Assembly: GCA_000014925.1 (NCBI GenBank)
Contig: CP000474.1
Coordinates: 1,798,001-1,862,000, forward strand
Direction: 5' to 3'
Length of the DNA: 64,000 bases
Source: Paenarthrobacter aurescens TC1
GTDB taxonomy: Bacteria; Actinomycetota; Actinomycetes; Actinomycetales; Micrococcaceae
Position numbers and translations under genes: made by a program
Notes under the pieces: generated by a model
What the model was told of the DNA's origin: nothing
What the model saw: the letters and a program-made list of their open reading frames with translations, nothing else
The model's database searches: none
Shown: in pieces, positions 40,220 through 49,154 of the stretch
How the letters are laid out: each line of letters opens with the position of its first letter
How positions within the stretch are numbered: the stretch's first letter is position 1

Positions 40220-40813
40220 GTGAGTCCGAAAGGCGAAGCAGGCGAGCTGAAGCAGTCCTCTGCCGGCATTGCTGCGCCCGCATCCGGCGCCCAAGGTTTG
40301 CTCTTCACGGAGGACCTTCCTGTGCTGGACGAGGACGCGGGCTACCGCGGTCCCACCGCATGCAAGGCTGCCGGCATCACCTATCGCCAGCTCGACTACT
40401 GGGCACGTACAGGCTTGGTTGAGCCTGCTGTCCGTGGCGCTGCCGGCTCCGGCTCCCAGCGTCTCTACGGCTTCCGTGACATCCTGGTTCTGAAAGTCGT
40501 CAAGCGGCTCCTTGATACCGGCGTATCCCTCCAGCAGATCCGCACGGCCGTGGAACATCTACGCGAGCGGGGCGTCGAAGACCTGGCACAGATCACGCTG
40601 ATGAGCGATGGCGCCAGTGTCTACGAATGTACATCCGCGGACGAGGTCATCGACCTCGTTCAAGGGGGACAAGGCGTCTTCGGCATCGCTGTCGGACGCG
40701 TATGGCGGGAAGTGGAGGGGAGCCTGGCCGCGCTTCCGAGCGAGCATGCCGCGGAGCAGTCCTTTCCCGACGACGAACTGAGCAAACGGCGCGTTGCGCG
40801 CCGCATCGGCTAA
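40220..40813 (+). CDS. MerR-family regulator (Rv1830-like)
   Basis: A 197-residue regulator. Residues about 40-110 form the MerR helix-turn-helix (GPTACKAAGITYRQLDYWARTGLVEP, in parts, and LYGFRDILVLKVVKRLLDTGVSLQQIR). The C-terminal part has no cysteine metal site. GTG at 40220 follows AAGGAGGT. It is the last member of the gcvH-garA-ftsR-bfn-merR cluster and ends at a strong terminator. Target genes are not known here. Confidence 0.9.
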   Translation: MSPKGEAGELKQSSAGIAAPASGAQGLLFTEDLPVLDEDAGYRGPTACKAAGITYRQLDYWARTGLVEPAVRGAAGSGSQRLYGFRDILVLKVVKRLLDTGVSLQQIRTAVEHLRERGVEDLAQITLMSDGASVYECTSADEVIDLVQGGQGVFGIAVGRVWREVEGSLAALPSEHAAEQSFPDDELSKRRVARRIG

Positions 40814-40839
40814 ACGCCGCACCACGGAATCTGAACCAA

Positions 40840-40887
40840 AGAGGAAAGGCTTCGACCCTCCAGGGGGCGAAGCCTTTCCTCTTCTTC
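40840..40887. terminator. Bidirectional terminator
   Basis: A perfect 15-bp stem (AGAGGAAAGGCTTCG and complement) with a 13-base loop, between the convergent MerR and ParA-like genes. Confidence 0.85.
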
Positions 40888-40935
40888 TATCCATGCTTAC
40901 GCGCAGGCTGTTGAGGCTCCCGGTTGTTGAGTCTT

Positions 40936-41745
40936 TCAGCGCTGGCGGCGGTCCCGCAACGAGGACTGTCCAGCCAAGAGGCTCTCGAGCAGGGCATCAA
41001 AGAGTTTGGCTGCGTTCTTGGCCGAGTCTCCGGGCCAGTGGTGGACCGAGTGGGCTGCACCTTGGATCTGCTGCCAGTTGGCCTGCTCCGGAATGTGCGG
41101 TGTGAGCAGTAGTTCGCCGAACATGGACTCCATTTCAGCCAAACGGAAGGTGTGCTCCGCAGACCCGGTGCGTACCCGGTTGGCCACGATCCCTGCCGGA
41201 GCCAGGTTGGGGGCGAACTCCTGCCGAAACAGCTGGATGGCCCGCATGGTGCGTTCAGTGCCGGCTACGGAGAAGAGGCCGGGCTCGGCTACGAGGACAA
41301 CGCGGTCGCTTGCGCTCCACGCCATGCGCGTTAGTCCGTTCAAGGACGGTGGGCAGTCCACCAGGACGAGCTCGTAGTTAGTGGTGCCTGACAATACGGC
41401 TGAAAGCCGGCGAAGGTCACGCCGGCCCAAATCCGGGCGGTCATAGATTCCGGTGAAGGCCGAACCCACCGCGACGTCCAGGGTGCCGTTGCTTGAGCCG
41501 TTGGAAACCCAGCTGCTGCCGGCCACATTGCCCGCCAGGTTGGCTTTCCGGGGGCTTTTCAGCATCCGGCCGATGTCGAGTTTCCCGCCTGGCTGAACGC
41601 CGAGTGCCGTGGTGGCGTCGGCGTGAGGATCGAGGTCCACTACCAACGTGGAAATACCGGCTGCGAGGGCCGCGGACGCCAGACCGGTGGTCACGGACGT
41701 CTTTCCCACTCCACCCTTGAGGCTGCTGATGCTGACTACTTGCAC
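40936..41745 (-). CDS. Orphan ParA-family ATPase
   Basis: A 269-residue ParA/MinD-like ATPase: SSLKGGVGKTSVTTGLASAA (deviant Walker A), VDLDPHADATTALG and YELVLVDCPPSLNG. The usual partner gene (ParB or a cargo protein) is absent; neighbours are a MerR regulator and pyc. GTG at 41745 gives the normal MQVVSISSLKGG start; a TTG 12 bases upstream is also in frame. No clear ribosome site is seen. Such orphan ParAs may position chromosome regions or other cargo; the role here is unknown. Confidence 0.88.
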   Translation of the reverse strand: MQVVSISSLKGGVGKTSVTTGLASAALAAGISTLVVDLDPHADATTALGVQPGGKLDIGRMLKSPRKANLAGNVAGSSWVSNGSSNGTLDVAVGSAFTGIYDRPDLGRRDLRRLSAVLSGTTNYELVLVDCPPSLNGLTRMAWSASDRVVLVAEPGLFSVAGTERTMRAIQLFRQEFAPNLAPAGIVANRVRTGSAEHTFRLAEMESMFGELLLTPHIPEQANWQQIQGAAHSVHHWPGDSAKNAAKLFDALLESLLAGQSSLRDRRQR

Positions 41746-42048
41746 TTGAAAACCCAAAACCTAACGCCGGTTGCCGTATCGCGCTGATTCGCTCCGGAAG
41801 CGCCGGAGCCGGGGCTTGCCGAAGCCCCCTCAACATCATATGGTGCATCGCGGTCGATTCCCGCTTTCTACGCGCCCGACCGCTGAGGATAAGCCCCGGG
41901 CAATAGCATGCCGTCGGATCGCGCGCACGTATATACAGTGCAGATGACGATTCCTTTGTGATGGTTGCCACAAAGATTTGTGTTTGATGCTGGCGGCACT
42001 ACACACTGTGACCACCGACCGATCCACCCGCAATGATGCAGGAGAAGT
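41746..42048 (+). other. Promoter region of pyc and the ParA-like gene
   Basis: A 303-base gap between divergent genes with no credible ORF. It holds the CTTTGTG/CACAAAG dyad at 41954-41975 listed separately, 74 bases before pyc. The ribosome site of pyc is GCAGGAGAAG. Confidence 0.7.
41954..41975. promoter_or_regulatory. CRP/GlxR-like site upstream of pyc
   Basis: CTTTGTG-ATGGTTGC-CACAAAG is a perfect 7-bp inverted repeat. Its core TGTGA-N6-CCACA (41957-41972) has one mismatch from the Crp/GlxR consensus TGTGA-N6-TCACA. Control of pyruvate carboxylase by a cAMP-linked regulator would fit central carbon control in actinobacteria; this is inference. Confidence 0.5.
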
Positions 42049-45000
42049 ATGTTTTCGAAAATTCTGGTGGCCAATCGCGGCGAAATCGCGATCAGGGCGT
42101 TTCGCGCTGGTTATGAACTGGGCGCCAAGACCGTAGCCGTCTTTCCGCATGAGGACCGTAACTCGATCCACCGGCAGAAGGCCGACGAAGCTTACCTGAT
42201 CGGCGAGGTGGGCCATCCCGTCCGCGCCTACCTGGACGTAGAGGAGGTTGTCCGCGTCGCCAAAGAAGCCGGCGCTGACGCCATCTACCCCGGCTATGGT
42301 TTCCTCTCCGAGAACCCGGACCTGGCCCGTGCAGCCAAGGCAGCAGGCATTACCTTTGTGGGACCGCCCGCTGAGGTCCTGGAGCTGGCAGGAAACAAGG
42401 TTGCCGCCTTGGAAGCTGCCCGCAAGGCCGGCGTTCCTGTCCTGAAGTCGAGCAAGCCTTCCAAGGATCTTGACGAGCTCATCGCAGCAGCCGACGAGAT
42501 CGGCTTCCCGATCTTCGCCAAGGCCGTCGCCGGCGGTGGCGGTCGCGGTATGCGGCGCGTGGAGACGCGCGAAGCCCTCCCCGAGGCGTTGCAGTCCGCC
42601 ATGCGCGAAGCTGATGCTGCCTTCGGCGATCCCACCATGTTCCTTGAGCAGGCAGTGCTGCGTCCCCGTCACATCGAAGTGCAGATCCTGGCGGACGCCG
42701 AAGGGAACGTCATGCATCTCTTCGAGCGTGACTGTTCACTGCAGCGCCGCCACCAGAAAGTGGTGGAGATCGCTCCCGCGCCGAACCTGGATGAGAACAT
42801 CCGCCAGGCTCTTTACCGCGATGCCGTTGCGTTCGCCAAGGCCTTGAACTATGTCAACGCCGGAACCGTGGAGTTCCTGGTGGACACGGAAGGGGAGCGG
42901 GCCGGACAGCACGTCTTCATCGAAATGAACCCCCGCATCCAGGTCGAGCACACCGTCACGGAGGAAATCACCGATGTCGACCTCGTGCAGGCACAGATGC
43001 GCATCGCTTCAGGGGAAACCCTCGCGGACTTGGGGCTGAGCCAGGACTCGGTGTTCATTAAGGGTGCTGCGCTGCAGTGCCGTATCACCACCGAGGACCC
43101 CTCCAACGGTTTCCGCCCTGACGTTGGAAAGATCACCGGCTACCGTTCTGCCGGCGGCGCCGGTGTCAGGCTCGACGGCGGTACGGTCTACTCGGGTGCC
43201 GAGATCAGCCCGCACTTCGACTCCATGCTGGTGAAGCTGACCTGCCGTGGCCGTGACTACCCTGCAGCCGTAGCCCGCGCACGTCGTGGTTTGGCTGAGT
43301 TCCGTATCCGTGGCGTGTCCACCAACATCCCCTTCCTGCAGGCGGTTCTTGCGGATCCGGACTTCAATGCCGGCAACGTGGCCACGGACTTCATCGACAA
43401 GCGCCCTGAACTGCTGAAATCGCACATCTCTGCAGACCGCGGCACCAAGTTGCTCACATGGTTGGCCGAGGTCACCGTGAACAAGCCAAACGGCGAACTC
43501 ACAGTTCATTCGGACCCTGCCAGCAAGCTGCCCGCGATCGATGGCCCGGTTCCCACCTCGGGTTCGCGCCAGAAGCTGATCGAACTGGGGCCGGAGGGCT
43601 TCGCCAAGGCGCTGCGGGAGCAGCAGGCACTGGCAGTCACTGACACCACGTTCCGCGACGCCCACCAGTCACTGCTGGCAACGCGTGTCCGTACCCGCGA
43701 TCTCGTAGCAGCAGGCCCGGCAGTGACGGCGCTGATGCCGGAGCTGCTTTCCGTGGAGGCCTGGGGCGGTGCAACGTACGACGTCGCGCTCCGCTTCCTC
43801 GGTGAGGACCCGTGGGACCGTCTGGCTGCCCTTCGCAAGGCCCTGCCGAATACCTGTATCCAGATGCTGCTCCGCGGACGCAACACCGTCGGATACACCC
43901 CATACCCGGAAGAAGTGACGGAGGCCTTCGTCAACGAGGCCGCCGCTACGGGCATTGACATCTTCCGTATTTTCGACGCCCTCAACGACGTCAACCAGAT
44001 GGCCCCCGCCATTCGGGCCGTGCGTGCAACCGGGACTGCCGTCGCAGAAGTGGCCCTCTGCTACACGGGCAACCTCCTGGATCCGAACGAGGACCTGTAC
44101 ACCCTCGACTACTACCTGGACCTGGCCCAGAAGATCGTCGACGCCGGTGCCCACATCCTTGCCATCAAGGACATGGCTGGCCTCCTGCGTCCGGCTGCTG
44201 CTGCGAAGCTGGTGGCTGCCCTGCGCGAGCGCTTCGACCTGCCCGTGCACCTGCACACGCACGACACCGCGGGTGGGCAACTGGCCGCCTTGCTGGCAGC
44301 TGTTGACGCCGGGGTGGACGCCGTTGACGTGGCAGCCGCGTCCCTGGCCGGCACCACAAGCCAACCTGCCGCGTCTGCATTGGTCGCAGCCTTGGCCAAC
44401 ACGCCCCGCGATACCGGCCTTAGCTTGGCCAACGTTGGCGCACTGGAGCCTTACTGGGAAGCTGTGCGGCGTGTCTACGCTCCCTTCGAATCCGGTCTGC
44501 CGGGCCCCACAGGGCGCGTCTACCAGCACGAAATCCCGGGCGGCCAGTTGTCGAACCTTCGCCAGCAGGCCATCGCCTTGGGACTCGGGGAGCAGTTCGA
44601 GGCCATCGAGGACATGTACACCGCGGCTGACCGCATCCTGGGTCGCCTGGTGAAGGTCACGCCGTCCTCCAAGGTGGTGGGCGATCTCGCTTTGCACCTG
44701 GTGGGACTTAACGCTGATCCCGCGGACTTCAACGAGAACCCGCAGAACTACGACATCCCGGACTCCGTCATCGGCTTCCTCTCCGGCGAACTCGGAGATC
44801 CTCCCGGAGGCTGGCCCGAGCCGTTCCGCACTAAGGCCCTTCAGGGCCGCAGCGTCAAGGTGCGCGACGTCGATATCAGCGCCGAGGACAGCGCAGCGCT
44901 CAAGGGTGACTCCAAGACACGACAGCACACGCTGAACCGTTTGCTGTTCGCCGGACCCACCAAGGACTACCTGAAGAGCGTTGATACGTACGGCAACATT

Positions 45001-45444
45001 TCCGTGCTGGACACCCGTGACTACCTCTACGGCCTGCAGCAGGGCGCAGAGCACGTCATCGAGTTGGAGAAGGGCGTCCGCCTCATTGCCCAGCTTGAGG
45101 CTGTCTCGGAAGCCGACGAGAAGGGCATGCGCACGGTCATGTGCACGCTCAACGGGCAGTCCCGGCCCGTGGTTGTCCGTGATCGCTCGGTGGTCAGCAA
45201 CGTCAAGGCAGCGGAGAAGGCAGACCCGGCACAGCCTGGCCAGGTTGCCGCGCCGTTTGCCGGCGCAGTTACCGTCACGGTCAAGGTGGGCGATACCGTC
45301 AACGCCGGCGATACCGTTGCCACCATTGAGGCGATGAAGATGGAAGCTTCCATCACGACGCCGGTTGCGGGCACGGTTTCGCGCCTCGCCATTTCCTCGG
45401 TAGAACAGGTCCAGGGCGGCGATTTGCTGCTGGTGATCGGCTAG
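42049..45444 (+). CDS. pyc: Pyruvate carboxylase
   Basis: Carboxylates pyruvate to oxaloacetate (anaplerosis). The 1131-residue protein has biotin carboxylase (1-about 450, start KILVANRGEIAIRAFRAG, ATP site FAKAVAGGGGRGMR), carboxyltransferase (about 520-800, TDTTFRDAHQSLLATRVR with metal site HLHTHDTAGG) and a biotin carrier domain at the end with biotinylated Lys1097 in EAMKMEA. Full length and single chain, as usual in actinobacteria. Ends at a strong terminator. Confidence 0.97.
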   Translation: MFSKILVANRGEIAIRAFRAGYELGAKTVAVFPHEDRNSIHRQKADEAYLIGEVGHPVRAYLDVEEVVRVAKEAGADAIYPGYGFLSENPDLARAAKAAGITFVGPPAEVLELAGNKVAALEAARKAGVPVLKSSKPSKDLDELIAAADEIGFPIFAKAVAGGGGRGMRRVETREALPEALQSAMREADAAFGDPTMFLEQAVLRPRHIEVQILADAEGNVMHLFERDCSLQRRHQKVVEIAPAPNLDENIRQALYRDAVAFAKALNYVNAGTVEFLVDTEGERAGQHVFIEMNPRIQVEHTVTEEITDVDLVQAQMRIASGETLADLGLSQDSVFIKGAALQCRITTEDPSNGFRPDVGKITGYRSAGGAGVRLDGGTVYSGAEISPHFDSMLVKLTCRGRDYPAAVARARRGLAEFRIRGVSTNIPFLQAVLADPDFNAGNVATDFIDKRPELLKSHISADRGTKLLTWLAEVTVNKPNGELTVHSDPASKLPAIDGPVPTSGSRQKLIELGPEGFAKALREQQALAVTDTTFRDAHQSLLATRVRTRDLVAAGPAVTALMPELLSVEAWGGATYDVALRFLGEDPWDRLAALRKALPNTCIQMLLRGRNTVGYTPYPEEVTEAFVNEAAATGIDIFRIFDALNDVNQMAPAIRAVRATGTAVAEVALCYTGNLLDPNEDLYTLDYYLDLAQKIVDAGAHILAIKDMAGLLRPAAAAKLVAALRERFDLPVHLHTHDTAGGQLAALLAAVDAGVDAVDVAAASLAGTTSQPAASALVAALANTPRDTGLSLANVGALEPYWEAVRRVYAPFESGLPGPTGRVYQHEIPGGQLSNLRQQAIALGLGEQFEAIEDMYTAADRILGRLVKVTPSSKVVGDLALHLVGLNADPADFNENPQNYDIPDSVIGFLSGELGDPPGGWPEPFRTKALQGRSVKVRDVDISAEDSAALKGDSKTRQHTLNRLLFAGPTKDYLKSVDTYGNISVLDTRDYLYGLQQGAEHVIELEKGVRLIAQLEAVSEADEKGMRTVMCTLNGQSRPVVVRDRSVVSNVKAAEKADPAQPGQVAAPFAGAVTVTVKVGDTVNAGDTVATIEAMKMEASITTPVAGTVSRLAISSVEQVQGGDLLLVIG

Positions 45445-45458
45445 CCATCCACATAAAG

Positions 45459-45498
45459 AAGTACCCCGTCCGGAAGAATCCGGACGGGGTACTTTTTT
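45459..45498. terminator. Bidirectional terminator after pyc
   Basis: Arms AAGTACCCCGTCCGG and CCGGACGGGGTACTT with loop AAGAAT, followed by TTTTTG. It lies between convergent pyc and the acyl-CoA synthetase gene. Confidence 0.9.
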
Positions 45499-45512
45499 GT
45501 GATTCTTGGTGG

Positions 45513-47324
45513 CTACGAAGCGCGGGGTGCGGAGTACATTTCCTCGATGACTGCGTCGAAGTCCTTCATGACTTGTGCACGCTTGACCTTGAGGGATGGC
45601 GTCAGGTGACCGGAGGCTTCAGTAAAGTCCGCAGGGACAATCCTGAAGGACTTGATGGCCTCCGCCTGGGACACGGTCTGGTTGGCCTTGCTGATGAGCT
45701 CCTGGACTGCAGCCTTGACCACGGCATGGTCCGTGGCCTCGGCGAGCGTTGTGCTGGCGGGCAGTCCGTGGCGGTCCAGCCAGCCCGGAAGCGCTTCTTC
45801 GTCCAGCGTGACCAGGGCGCCGATAAACGGACGGTTGTCGCCCACCACCAGCACCTGGGAAACCAACGCATCCGCGCGGATCTGGTCCTCCAGCAGGGCA
45901 GGAACCACATTCTTTCCGCCTGCGGTGACGATGATTTCCTTCTTGCGGCCAGTGATCTTGAGGAATCCGTTGCTGTCGAGTTCGCCGATATCCCCCGTGC
46001 GGAACCATCCGTCAACGAACGTTTCGTCTGTGAGGTCTTCCCGCTTGTAGTAGCCACGCATGACGCAGACACCCTTGGCGAGGATTTCTCCGTCGTCGGC
46101 AATCTTGACTGAGTTTCCCGGAAGGGGGGCGCCTACCGTGCCGATCCTGATCATGGACGGGGTGTTCACGGTAATGGGCGCTGTGGTCTCTGTCAGGCCA
46201 TAGCCCTCCAGGATCTGCAGGCCAATGCCTTGGAAGAAGTGGCCCAGGCGTTCGCCCAACGGACCGCCTCCGGAGACGGCATGGGCAACATGGCCGCCCA
46301 TGGCCGCACGGAGCTTCCCGTAGACAAGTTTGTCGAACACGGCATGCTTGAGCTTGAGGCCAAGCCCCAGGGAACCGGACTCGCGTGCCTTGGAGTAGGC
46401 GATCGCAGTGTCCACTGCCCGGTGGAAAATGGCGCCCTTGCCGCCGTCCTCAGCCTTGGTCAGTGCAGAGTTGTACACCTTCTCGAAGACCCGGGGTACG
46501 GCCAGAATGAACGTCGGCTGGAAGCTCTGGAGGTCGGCCAACAGATGCTTGATATCCGGGGTGTGTGCCACCTTGACGCCGCCGGCCACGGCCAGCACGG
46601 AAATGAAGCGTGCGAAAACGTGCGCCAGGGGGAGGAACATGATGGTCTTGCCGGACTCGTTGATGATCTCAGGCAAGGATGCGCGGGCGTTTTCGGAGAG
46701 TTCCACGAAGTTGCCGTGGGTCAGTTCGCAGCCTTTGGGCCTGCCCGTGGTGCCGGAGGTGTAGATGATTGTGGCGAGATCCTTCAGGCCGGCCGAGGAA
46801 CGGCGGGACTCGAGCTCGTCGTCGGGGACACCGGCGCCTGCTGCCCGCAGGGCGTCCAGTCCGGCGCCCTCAAGCTGCCAGACGTTGGCAACTGACGTGA
46901 TGTCCTCTGCGGCGACAGCCTGCCGAATCACGTCTTCGTGGTGCGCTGCTTCGCCGAAGGCGGCCACAGCACCTGAGTCACCCAGGTTCCATGCCACCTG
47001 GGAAGGCGACGACGTTTCGTAGATCGGGACGGAGACGGCTCCGGCAAACCAGATGGCAAAGTCCACAAGGGACCATTCGTACCGCGTGCGGGACATGATG
47101 CCCACGCGGTCGCCGGCGGCAACACCACTGGCAATGAGGCCCTTCGCCAAGGCCCTCACGTCCTCGAGGAAGTCCTTGGCACGGATGTCCTGCCACTGCC
47201 CATTTCCGTCCAGCTTGGAGAAAAGCGAAGGGTTGGATGCTTTTTCTGCCTCTCGGATCACGAGGTCCGTGATGTTGGTTTCCGGGGCGATGTTGACGAG
47301 GGGAGGAACACTGATTTCACGCAC
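45513..47324 (-). CDS. Long-chain fatty acyl-CoA synthetase (FadD15-like)
   Basis: Activates fatty acids to acyl-CoA at the membrane. The 603-residue protein has the AMP-binding motif YTSGTTGRPKGCELTHGNF, LEGYGLTETTAPITVN, and DGWFRTGDIGELDSNGFLKI (in two parts) followed by GRKKEIIVTAGGKNVVP. GTG at 47324 is chosen because AAAGGAG lies 5 bases upstream; GTG at 47345 is an in-frame alternative. The position matches fadD15 (Rv2187) beside the DAHP synthase block. Confidence 0.93.
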   Translation of the reverse strand: MREISVPPLVNIAPETNITDLVIREAEKASNPSLFSKLDGNGQWQDIRAKDFLEDVRALAKGLIASGVAAGDRVGIMSRTRYEWSLVDFAIWFAGAVSVPIYETSSPSQVAWNLGDSGAVAAFGEAAHHEDVIRQAVAAEDITSVANVWQLEGAGLDALRAAGAGVPDDELESRRSSAGLKDLATIIYTSGTTGRPKGCELTHGNFVELSENARASLPEIINESGKTIMFLPLAHVFARFISVLAVAGGVKVAHTPDIKHLLADLQSFQPTFILAVPRVFEKVYNSALTKAEDGGKGAIFHRAVDTAIAYSKARESGSLGLGLKLKHAVFDKLVYGKLRAAMGGHVAHAVSGGGPLGERLGHFFQGIGLQILEGYGLTETTAPITVNTPSMIRIGTVGAPLPGNSVKIADDGEILAKGVCVMRGYYKREDLTDETFVDGWFRTGDIGELDSNGFLKITGRKKEIIVTAGGKNVVPALLEDQIRADALVSQVLVVGDNRPFIGALVTLDEEALPGWLDRHGLPASTTLAEATDHAVVKAAVQELISKANQTVSQAEAIKSFRIVPADFTEASGHLTPSLKVKRAQVMKDFDAVIEEMYSAPRAS

Positions 47325-47405
47325 GGTAGCTCCTTTGATATCCACGGGCCACGAGGGGCTGCTTCCACTCTAGTATGCCCGCTCGCGGAGGTGTGTTCTA
47401 TTTCA

Positions 47406-47420
47406 CCTACTGGCGAGTAA
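47406..47420. promoter_or_regulatory. Candidate regulator dyad upstream of the acyl-CoA synthetase gene
   Basis: TACTGGCGAGTA (47408-47419) is a partial palindrome (TACT ... AGTA) about 85 bases before the fadD-like start. The form fits a TetR-type operator such as those of fatty-acid regulators, but no regulator gene is adjacent. Confidence 0.3.
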
Positions 47421-47511
47421 CTTTACGGATCCACCGTCATTTCAAGCAACTCGGCTTCATCCGTGCCGTCCGATGCGGGTGCTGCTCCGCCCTGCGGAAT
47501 AGGATGATGGG

Positions 47512-48570
47512 ATGCCCGCACTACGGTCCAGTTCCCTGGTCAGAACCAAGCCACCGGCCTCTGCCTGGAAGGAGGTCCCGTGGGCTGCCCGCCGCAGCCA
47601 TTTGGGCCGCAGGGGCCTGGCAATAGGGATCGACATCGGCGGCACCAAAGTGGCCGCCGGTGTGGTGGATGCCGACGGGCGGGTCCTCGCCGAGGCCCGC
47701 AGGTCCACACCCGGTGCCGACCCCAGGGCTGTCGAGCAGACCATCGTGGAACTCGTGGACGAGCTGAGCGCAGGACACCGCATCGCATCGGTAGGGATTG
47801 GTGCCGCAGGATGGATGGACCTCGACGGCGGCACGGTCCTGTTCAGCCCACACCTTGCCTGGCGTAACGAGCCCCTGAGGGAGAGCCTGCAGAAGTTACT
47901 GAGGCGTCCCGTGCTGCTCACCAATGACGCCGATGCCGCGGCCTGGGCGGAGTGGCGCTTTGGTGCTGGCCAGGGTGAAAGCCGCCTGGTCTGCATCACA
48001 CTGGGCACGGGCATAGGCGGCGCCATGGTCATGGATGGCCGGGTGGAGCGGGGACGCTTTGGCGTCGCCGGGGAGTTCGGGCACCAGATCATCTTTCCCG
48101 GTGGACACCGTTGCGAATGCGGTAACCGCGGGTGCTGGGAGCAGTACGCCTCCGGCAATGCGCTGGGGCGTGAAGCCCGGCAGTTGGTGCGGACCAATTC
48201 CCCGGCTGGCCGCGCTTTGCTGGAGAAGGCAGGCGGGACCGCGGAGAACCTGTCCGGGGCGGCCGTGACCTCGCTGGCGCTTGCGGGAGATGCCACCTCC
48301 CGTGAACTCCTTGCCGACCAAGGTGACTGGTTGGGGCTGGGGTTGGCCAACCTCGCAGCGGCGTTGGACCCTGGAATGTTCGTGATCGGCGGGGGCCTGT
48401 GTGATGCGGGGGAGTTGCTCGCCGCACCAGCACGGGAGTCGTTCGCCAAGAACCTGACGGGCAGGGGGTTCCGTCCCATGGCGAGGATAGAACTCGCGGC
48501 CTTGGGCCCGCGAGCCGGCATGATCGGCGCCGCCGACCTTTCACGGGTCAGCGGCCGGGCGCGCAGCTGA
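47512..48570 (+). CDS. ROK-family sugar kinase (glucokinase)
   Basis: A 352-residue ROK kinase. It has the ATP motif AIGIDIGGTKVAAGVV near residues 37-52, catalytic Asp in TNDADAAAWAEW, and the ROK zinc motif HRCECGNRGCWEQYASG. The first 35 residues are an extra N-terminal arm. ATG at 47512 follows AGGATGATGGG. A very strong ribosome site with GTG (47571-47582) lies inside but is out of frame. Glucose is the likely substrate; other sugars are possible. Confidence 0.88.
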   Translation: MPALRSSSLVRTKPPASAWKEVPWAARRSHLGRRGLAIGIDIGGTKVAAGVVDADGRVLAEARRSTPGADPRAVEQTIVELVDELSAGHRIASVGIGAAGWMDLDGGTVLFSPHLAWRNEPLRESLQKLLRRPVLLTNDADAAAWAEWRFGAGQGESRLVCITLGTGIGGAMVMDGRVERGRFGVAGEFGHQIIFPGGHRCECGNRGCWEQYASGNALGREARQLVRTNSPAGRALLEKAGGTAENLSGAAVTSLALAGDATSRELLADQGDWLGLGLANLAAALDPGMFVIGGGLCDAGELLAAPARESFAKNLTGRGFRPMARIELAALGPRAGMIGAADLSRVSGRARS

Positions 48571-48599
48571 GTTTTCCTTGCCAAACGGGGCGTCGGCAC

Positions 48600-49154
48600 C
48601 TAGATGCGTGCGCCGTCGTCGTCCTCATTCTTTTCCTGCGGAAGCCGCATGATGAGGTACACCACGGATGCGACGAAAGCGGCCACAATGCCCAGAATTG
48701 CCGCCAACGGCGCGGACCGCCAAAACATGGCGGTGAAGAGGAGCGCGAGTGGTCCACCGACAGCGCCCACCCACGCGAGCATGATCAGCGGCTCAGTTCC
48801 CGCCAGGCTTGGTGGCTCTTCGGGGACGAACGTGTGGTCCTCGTCCTCGACGTCGAAGTCACGCGGACCGACAGGCCGGCCAGCGGCTTCGGCGTCCGCA
48901 GGGACTGCCGCCGCATCACCAACCGGTTCCCGGGCCGGGGCGGACAACCCCAGTGGATCGAAATCCTTGAAGGTCCTGCCGGGCTCTGCCTGCAAACGTC
49001 CGGCTTCACCGTCCGGGTCCTTGTCGGCGTCCTGCGGCAGTTCCCTTTCCGTGGCCGACTGTGTGGCCTCCAGCCTGGCCACCAGATCCAGCCACACGGC
49101 GTCGTCGTCCTTGTTGGCGCTTTGATCAGCGGAATTGGGATCAGGCCTGTTCAT
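48600..49154 (-). CDS. Membrane protein with acidic N-terminus, unknown function
   Basis: A 184-residue protein. Residues 1-about 118 are hydrophilic and acidic, probably disordered and cytosolic. Two hydrophobic helices follow (about 123-145 and 149-170), and the end is charged (RLPQEKNEDDDGARI). No recognised domain. It overlaps the upstream hydrolase gene by 14 bases, so the three reverse-strand genes 50729-48600 probably form one operon. Confidence 0.8.
   Translation of the reverse strand: MNRPDPNSADQSANKDDDAVWLDLVARLEATQSATERELPQDADKDPDGEAGRLQAEPGRTFKDFDPLGLSAPAREPVGDAAAVPADAEAAGRPVGPRDFDVEDEDHTFVPEEPPSLAGTEPLIMLAWVGAVGGPLALLFTAMFWRSAPLAAILGIVAAFVASVVYLIMRLPQEKNEDDDGARI

Noticed and set aside
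43669..45054. A 461-residue reverse frame inside pyc
   Set aside because: Antisense to the conserved carboxyltransferase domain.
47571..47867. A strong AAGGAGGT ribosome site with GTG inside the glucokinase gene
   Set aside because: The frame it opens (95 codons) is out of phase and made of Arg/Pro/Gly shadow sequence. It may be chance, though it is odd.
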